Below are positions 7,705-11,126 of a DNA stretch of 11,126 nucleotides, piece after piece (position 1 is the stretch's first letter; each line of letters opens with the position of its first letter). The translations under genes and the position numbers were made by a program. Source of the stretch: Euperipatoides rowelli (lineage: Eukaryota; Onychophora; Udeonychophora; Euonychophora; Peripatopsidae); the NCBI GenBank assembly GCA_003024985.2, contig PXIH01S0019294.1; one strand, 5' to 3'. Under the pieces are notes generated by a model. The model did no database searches and was not told where the DNA came from. It was given only the letters and a program-made list of their open reading frames with translations.

Positions 7705-8630
7705 ATTTAGATTTAAACAAACAGCGCCATAAAGAAAAGTACTGCAGAATCCCGAACGAATAGACTTGCTTTTAAAAAATCCTATTTTCGAGTGAATGAA
7801 TGTTGGCCAGCAGTGTGCAGTGTGGCAGTGGTGAGTGTTAATTATTTATCTTATTTTTTTTTTGTGTGTGATTGGTGAAAATATATATAGTTGTAAAGCG
7901 TGAGTGAGTGAGTGGAGGAATAGTTAGATTAGACAAATAGCATTATTTTTTTTTATTATTACTGTAAGCATCTTTTTTTTTTTAGTGTGTGTATAACAAT
8001 TATTCATTTTTATTTGTTTTTTGGTGACATTGTGCGTCGGGAAAAAAAAATTAGCCCAATTTGTAAAAAGGTGTATGTAAACCATCAAAGTAGAAAGGTA
8101 TAATCGCAATAGACTAGGCTATCTTACATTTTGTAACGTTCTGTTTTGTGACAAAGCTCATAAGCCCAAAAATAATATTATTTGCCGTTAGGGGCAATAA
8201 AGAGAAAAGTGAATCATACCTGTTTTGTAGTTTGTTTATCTTTTGTCACAGATCCGTCATACATTTATTTATTATTTTGCTAAAAGAGTTGTTTTGGTGT
8301 TGTTTTCGTGTCATATTGTTTACAGGTTTTTAACCGGAGGCCAAAATACCACAGTGTACCCAGAGACCACAGATCTCATTGTTCGGAGCTAGCAAGCGCC
8401 TGGTCAGCCAATAGCAAGTCGTAGGTGGCGTCCAACACTAATTCATTCTTTTTCATAATTCCTACGATCAAATTTGGCAGGAAGTAGACGAGGGGTGCTT
8501 CATTGGGAATTTTGGGCCCTCGGACTACACTAGCCCCAAGACATTCTAACATTGTGCCAGGAAGGGGCTAGGACTTATTGTTTTCTACAGTCAATCCTTT
8601 AAATAAATTCACATTTGAAGCAATGATAAC
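7705..8630 (+). other. GC-richer stretch with splice-like and poly(A)-like signals, possible two-exon transcript or mobile element
   Basis: About 7705-7830 is GC-richer and ends AGTG at a strong donor-like GTGAGT (7831-7836). Then comes about 490 bp of T-rich, intron-like DNA, an acceptor-like TTGTTTACAG ending at 8325, and another GC-richer block (8326-8580). AATAAA follows at 8602-8607, with a T-rich run about 25 bp later. That order fits a two-exon polyadenylated RNA on the plus strand. Joining the two blocks yields only about 30 codons in the frames I tried, so it would be non-coding or part of a mobile element. No element family was recognised, and each signal alone is common by chance. 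Confidence 0.25.
8376..8552 (-). CDS. Unassigned 58-codon open frame, possibly a terminal exon
   Basis: From ATG (8552-8550) to TGA (8378-8376) the minus strand encodes 58 residues starting MLECLGASVVRGPKIPNEAP and ending DLLLADQALASSEQ. The composition is balanced (Gly, Ala, Pro, Asp and Glu all present), unlike the Leu/Ile/Lys/Asn-rich frames elsewhere. The middle LVYFLPNLIVGIM is hydrophobic but too short and Pro-interrupted for a confident membrane segment. A TAG lies five codons before the ATG. It is preceded by AATAAGTCCTAG, which could serve as a splice acceptor, so this might be a last exon rather than a whole gene. I recognise no domain. The same bases form the second block of a possible plus-strand transcript, and the two readings compete. 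Chance is a fair alternative at this length. Confidence 0.22.
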   Translation of the reverse strand: MLECLGASVVRGPKIPNEAPLVYFLPNLIVGIMKKNELVLDATYDLLLADQALASSEQ

Positions 8631-9266
8631 TTTTTTTGTCAGCCATTATGATAAACAAATCTCACAAAGTAACACACTCCTCGAGCAGGGTCAGAAAGCT
8701 TAATACACAACGAATGAAATGAACCAGATTTTCTAATGACGAACGGTCCAGTACATTTTGTACGTTTAATTACGAATGAAAAAGTATTGAATAGTTTAAA
8801 TGATTCAGAAAGTTAGCTATTGACGAACACACCTTACATAATATCTTTAGGTAAAAAAGATGTTTTTAAACTAAACTTGAAAAGTGTATCAATATTTTCC
8901 AGGAGAAATCAACTTTACCAAATTTTGGCTATAACATTATACAATACTCATTCACACTCTATTCTTAAACCATTAATGTTATTTTACTTGCTTTAATGTC
9001 TTTGTTTTAGCCTTAATTGCATAGACAGTGGATTGGATTAAATATCCATGAAAAGACAAAAAAAAAAAACTTTTAAATGCCAAACAAGAATTCCTTACAT
9101 TTAAAAACTTTGCATTTAATCTTTCTTAGTGTTGCATTAATTTTTTTAAACAAAGCATTATTCCTTATTCTTGCTAAATATTGTATTTTAAGTTATCAAC
9201 TGTCAGCATGTCCACTCTGAAAATGTGACATTCAACACAACATTCAAGTGAAACTATTTTCCTGCT

Positions 9267-9276
9267 CCCCCCCCCC
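9267..9276. repeat. C10 homopolymer
   Basis: Ten consecutive C followed by AGCTGTCACCCATTTTGCCC and a further CTCCCCC. It is a strong local GC contrast in AT-rich DNA. The length is likely error-prone in sequencing. Confidence 0.85.
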
Positions 9277-9345
9277 AGCTGTCACCCATTTTGCCCTCCC
9301 CCAATTGGTTTAAAAATGACAAAATTCTTAAAGTTAAAACCCAAT

Positions 9346-9377
9346 ACTAATATTAGATTGAATTATTTAATATTAGT
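9346..9377. repeat. 10-bp AT-rich inverted repeat
   Basis: ACTAATATTA (9346-9355) and TAATATTAGT (9368-9377) are perfect reverse complements around a 12-nt spacer. In DNA this AT-rich such a pair may be chance. Confidence 0.5.
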
Positions 9378-9607
9378 TAGAATTTTACTCAATAGAGGAC
9401 ACTACTATTTCTGCTTCATATCAACATATTTAAGATTTTTATATTGTATAGATTCTATTGCAATTTCATAATTCATGCAGTTTAGGGTTAAATATATGTT
9501 TAGAGCACTATAGCATAATTTAGCAGATAAGTCAAACATAGATGCAATAAATAGAAACTTGGCCAATTTTAATATCAGATTCTTTAAAGCAAACTAAAAT
9601 AAAATAC

Positions 9608-9702
9608 CTCAATTCCGTCAAGGTAACTACGAAATTCAGGACATATAAATGAACTTCCGGCATAAGCAGCGTCTACATGTAACCACAGTTCTTCTCTCTG
9701 AC
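9608..9702 (-). CDS. Internal exon of a group II PLP-dependent amino-acid decarboxylase (AADC/HDC/TDC family)
   Basis: The enzymes of this family remove the carboxyl group from aromatic amino acids or histidine, making amines such as dopamine, serotonin, tyramine or histamine, in the cytosol. The exon encodes a split codon (GT) plus 31 residues: [18 protein letters not shown] then [21 protein letters not shown] is the family signature, and its Asp pairs with the pyridine nitrogen of pyridoxal phosphate. ICPEFR and GIE are also typical. On the minus strand a pyrimidine-rich tract ending TTTCAAG precedes the exon and GAG/GTATTT follows it, so both splice sites are present. The exon enters after base 1 of a codon and leaves between codons. 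A preceding T would make Cys, giving the family's usual G-P-x-C lead. No stop or frame change is seen. The catalytic-lysine exon (NPHKW or NPSKW) and all others are missing from the window. The residues do not separate dopa, histidine and tyrosine decarboxylases. Confidence 0.93.
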
Positions 9703-9935
9703 CTTGAAACCAAAGTGAAGAAAATTAATTTTAAAGTTTACAAAATATATTTAAAATAGAAGAGTTTAAGTGAAAATGTCTTGAGAACTATTGTATACTG
9801 TAAAAAGAATAGGGTTACGGATATATTGAATATTCTATTAATATTTTAAAATTATAAAAATAAAATGAAACATTATTATTATTCTAGAAATTTGTAGTCA
9901 AAGCCACTCTAAACATCTGTAATTTTTGTACAAAT
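9703..9935. other. Probable intron upstream of the decarboxylase exon
   Basis: AT-rich sequence between the exon's acceptor and the gap. The acceptor side (minus strand) has a TTTTCTTCACTTTGGTTTCA tract. No preceding exon is seen before the N at 9936. Confidence 0.55.
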
Positions 9936-9936
9936 N
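9936..9936. other. Single-N assembly gap at the start of minisatellite block 2
   Basis: The N lies exactly where unique sequence changes back to minisatellite. The next 60 bases duplicate 7544-7603, so the two Ns bracket a separately assembled contig. Confidence 0.8.
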
Positions 9937-10770
9937 ATAATCTCTACTTAATGGCAGTATAATCTCGTACTCAAGATAATATAATCTCTGACTCAATGGT
10001 AATAATATATTCTCTGAACCATGGATAATATAATTTCTGAATCATGGGTAATATAATCAATTAATCATTGACTCAATAATTATATAATCTCTAATTTAAG
10101 AGAAAAATATTAAGAGTAATATAAACTTGACTAACAAGTATCAAAATCGCTAAGTCAAGGGTAAGATAATATCTAACTCAGGGTAATATATCTGACTCGA
10201 TGTAATATAGTGTCTAACTCAAGAGTAAAATAATCTCTGACTTAAGAATAATATCATCTCTGGCTCAAGCATAATAAAAAGATAATATAGCCTCTGACTC
10301 GTCAATGATTGTATTACTCTAGATTAATATAATCATTGACTTGAGAGCAATATAATTTCTAACTCGAAAGTAATATAATAAGAGTAATATAATCTCTGAT
10401 TCAAGATTAATATAATCTTTGACTCAAGGGTAATATAATCACTGACTCAAGAATAATCTAATCTAATTATCAAGAGTAATATAATTCCTGACTTGAGAAT
10501 GATGTAATCTCTACTCAATGTAGTATAATCTTGGACTCAAGAGTAATATAATCTCTGACACAAGGGTAATATATTTTTTGATTCATGGATATAAATTCTG
10601 ACTTTGAATAATATAATCTGACTCAAGAATTATATATATGGCTCAAGAGTAACATAATCTCAGATTCAAGGGTAATATAATCTCTGACTCAGGGTAATAT
10701 CTCTTTTTTTCTCTTACTCAAAAATAATTATTCTCTGATTCAAGGATAATTTTCTCTCTGATTTTGTAAT
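9937..10770 (+). repeat. Minisatellite block 2, same ~23-bp family, more diverged
   Basis: The same orientation and monomer as block 1, but with more substitutions and indels: by my count about six exact TGACTCA words, alongside variants such as TGACTCG and TGATTCA. It shares the special variant ATAGCCTCTGACTCGTCAAT, which corresponds to the AGCCTTGGACTCCAATCAAAG landmark of block 1, and the following inverted monomer (10302-10339). The blocks are therefore one family and probably one array. The repeat fades out at CTCTGATTTTGTAATATGG near 10770. Confidence 0.93.
10302..10339. repeat. Hairpin from an inverted minisatellite monomer (block 2)
   Basis: The left arm TCAATGATTGTATTACTC (10302-10319) and right arm GATTAATATAATCATTGA (10322-10339) pair at 16 of 18 positions with a 2-nt loop. 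The geometry equals that of the block 1 hairpin at 7057-7094, and it follows the same AGCC landmark. Confidence 0.75.
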
Positions 10771-10859
10771 ATGGTACTTTTTATTTAGCAATTATCTTTA
10801 AAAAAGTTAAAGTTATAATTTATAATTTTTACTGCATCTTTTCTTCAAATTACTTGTAT
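10771..10859. other. Spacer, AT-rich
   Basis: Short AT-rich stretch between minisatellite block 2 and the SINE-like sequence. It may include the SINE tail. Confidence 0.4.
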
Positions 10860-11031
10860 ATCAGACACATCAGTGGTGACCTGTGAACATTTTAACAATG
10901 GGCTCCCACTATTAACCACCATATATATTGTTTTTGTGTGAGATGAAAATACAACGCTCTGACAGCCGGATTCAAATTTACTACTCTTCAGTCAGCCAGC
11001 AAGAACATTACCACTACACCAACAGTTCGCC
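10860..11031 (-). mobile_element. tRNA-derived SINE (head at 11031, body towards 10860)
   Basis: SINEs are non-coding retroposons transcribed by RNA polymerase III from an internal promoter. Read on the minus strand, the head GGCGAACTGTTGGTGTAGTG contains TGGTGTAGTGG (11011-11021), a good A box (TRGYNNARNGG). AATTTGAATCC (10968-10978) resembles a B box (GGTTCGANTCC), and 32 bp lie between the boxes, within the normal tRNA range. The sequence does not fold as an intact tRNA: the acceptor stem is not restored and the B box is mutated, so this is a tRNA-like head and not a functional gene. A non-AT-rich body of about 100 bp follows (GGTGGTTAATAGTGGGAGCC and GTTCACAGGTCACCAC), which suits a SINE body. 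I could not define the tail or target-site duplication, and the family is not recognised. Confidence 0.62.
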
Positions 11032-11126
11032 TTTATTTATTTATAATATAAGGAAATATTAAAAAATATTCCAAATAAATGTTTTATCATTGTTTGTTAA
11101 AAACAAGTTAAAAAATTTAATATTAT
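11032..11126. other. AT-rich DNA at the window end
   Basis: Short TTTATTTATTTATAA runs next to the SINE head, suitable as an AT-rich insertion site. No gene seen. Confidence 0.4.

Larger units (their letters stand above)
8631..9607. other. Probable intron downstream of the decarboxylase exon
   Basis: AT-rich, without another decarboxylase exon. In particular I found no minus-strand NP(H/S)KW motif, which carries the catalytic lysine and should be in a following exon. Local features are a C10 homopolymer at 9267-9276 and a 10-bp inverted pair ACTAATATTA/TAATATTAGT at 9346-9377. The intron would continue past the assembly join at 7606. Confidence 0.5.

Noticed and set aside
7924-8333. 61-codon frames on each strand in the T-rich spacer
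   Set aside because: Homopolymer-rich Lys/Phe/Ile readings. The stretch looks like intron or spacer.
9277-9300. Possible KW-encoding triplets (minus strand) as the next decarboxylase exon
   Set aside because: AAA TGG GTG can be read, but without the NPH/NPS context or splice sites.
10950-11031. Functional tRNA gene on the minus strand
   Set aside because: The A and B boxes are tRNA-like, but the acceptor stem does not pair and the T-loop motif is mutated. The sequence continues into a SINE-type body.

Overview
The window looks like a piece of an AT-rich animal nuclear genome, by eye roughly 70 % A+T. The supporting signs are one short coding exon bounded by splice sites, a decayed Tc1-family transposase, a probable tRNA-derived SINE, long minisatellites and single-N scaffold gaps. 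There is no bacterial gene organisation. An invertebrate, such as an arthropod or mollusc, is my guess; the sequence does not settle the phylum.

Layout. Positions 1-700 are AT-rich with a purine-rich, GC-richer island. A possible fragment of a copia-type RNase H lies on the minus strand there, next to an N at 586. Positions 1232-2249 hold a full-length but heavily broken Tc1 transposase on the minus strand. Positions 2250-6260 have no gene that I can support. They hold a possible hAT-type transposon end near 2592, two related hairpin-bearing repeats near 2850 and 3045, a GC-rich palindromic patch near 3700 and a 15-nt inverted repeat at 5248-5288. Positions 6265-6795 are three tandem copies of a 166-188 bp unit, each carrying the same small palindrome. 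Positions 6969-7605 and 9937-10770 are two blocks of one ~23-bp minisatellite family. The monomer contains TGACTCA, the consensus of AP-1 sites, and the first block has a higher-order period of about 220-228 bp.

The minisatellite blocks are separated by a 2.3-kb non-repetitive segment (7607-9935) with a single N at each end. The 60 bases at 7544-7603 are identical to 9937-9996, so the last bases before the first N recur immediately after the second N. This looks like an assembly-graph overlap, so the place and orientation of the 2.3-kb segment are uncertain. That segment contains the only confidently coding sequence: a 95-nt minus-strand exon (9608-9702) of a group II PLP-dependent amino-acid decarboxylase (the AADC/HDC/TDC family), including the cofactor-binding HVDAAYAG motif. 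It also contains a GC-richer stretch with splice-like and polyadenylation-like signals on the plus strand, and an unassigned 58-codon open frame on the minus strand.

The last 300 bases contain a minus-strand tRNA-derived SINE head with recognisable pol III A and B boxes. The picture is intron or intergenic DNA shaped by transposons and tandem-repeat growth around one decarboxylase exon. There is no evidence for a multi-gene system. The most unusual structure is the minisatellite family, with its embedded inverted monomer and AP-1-like motifs.
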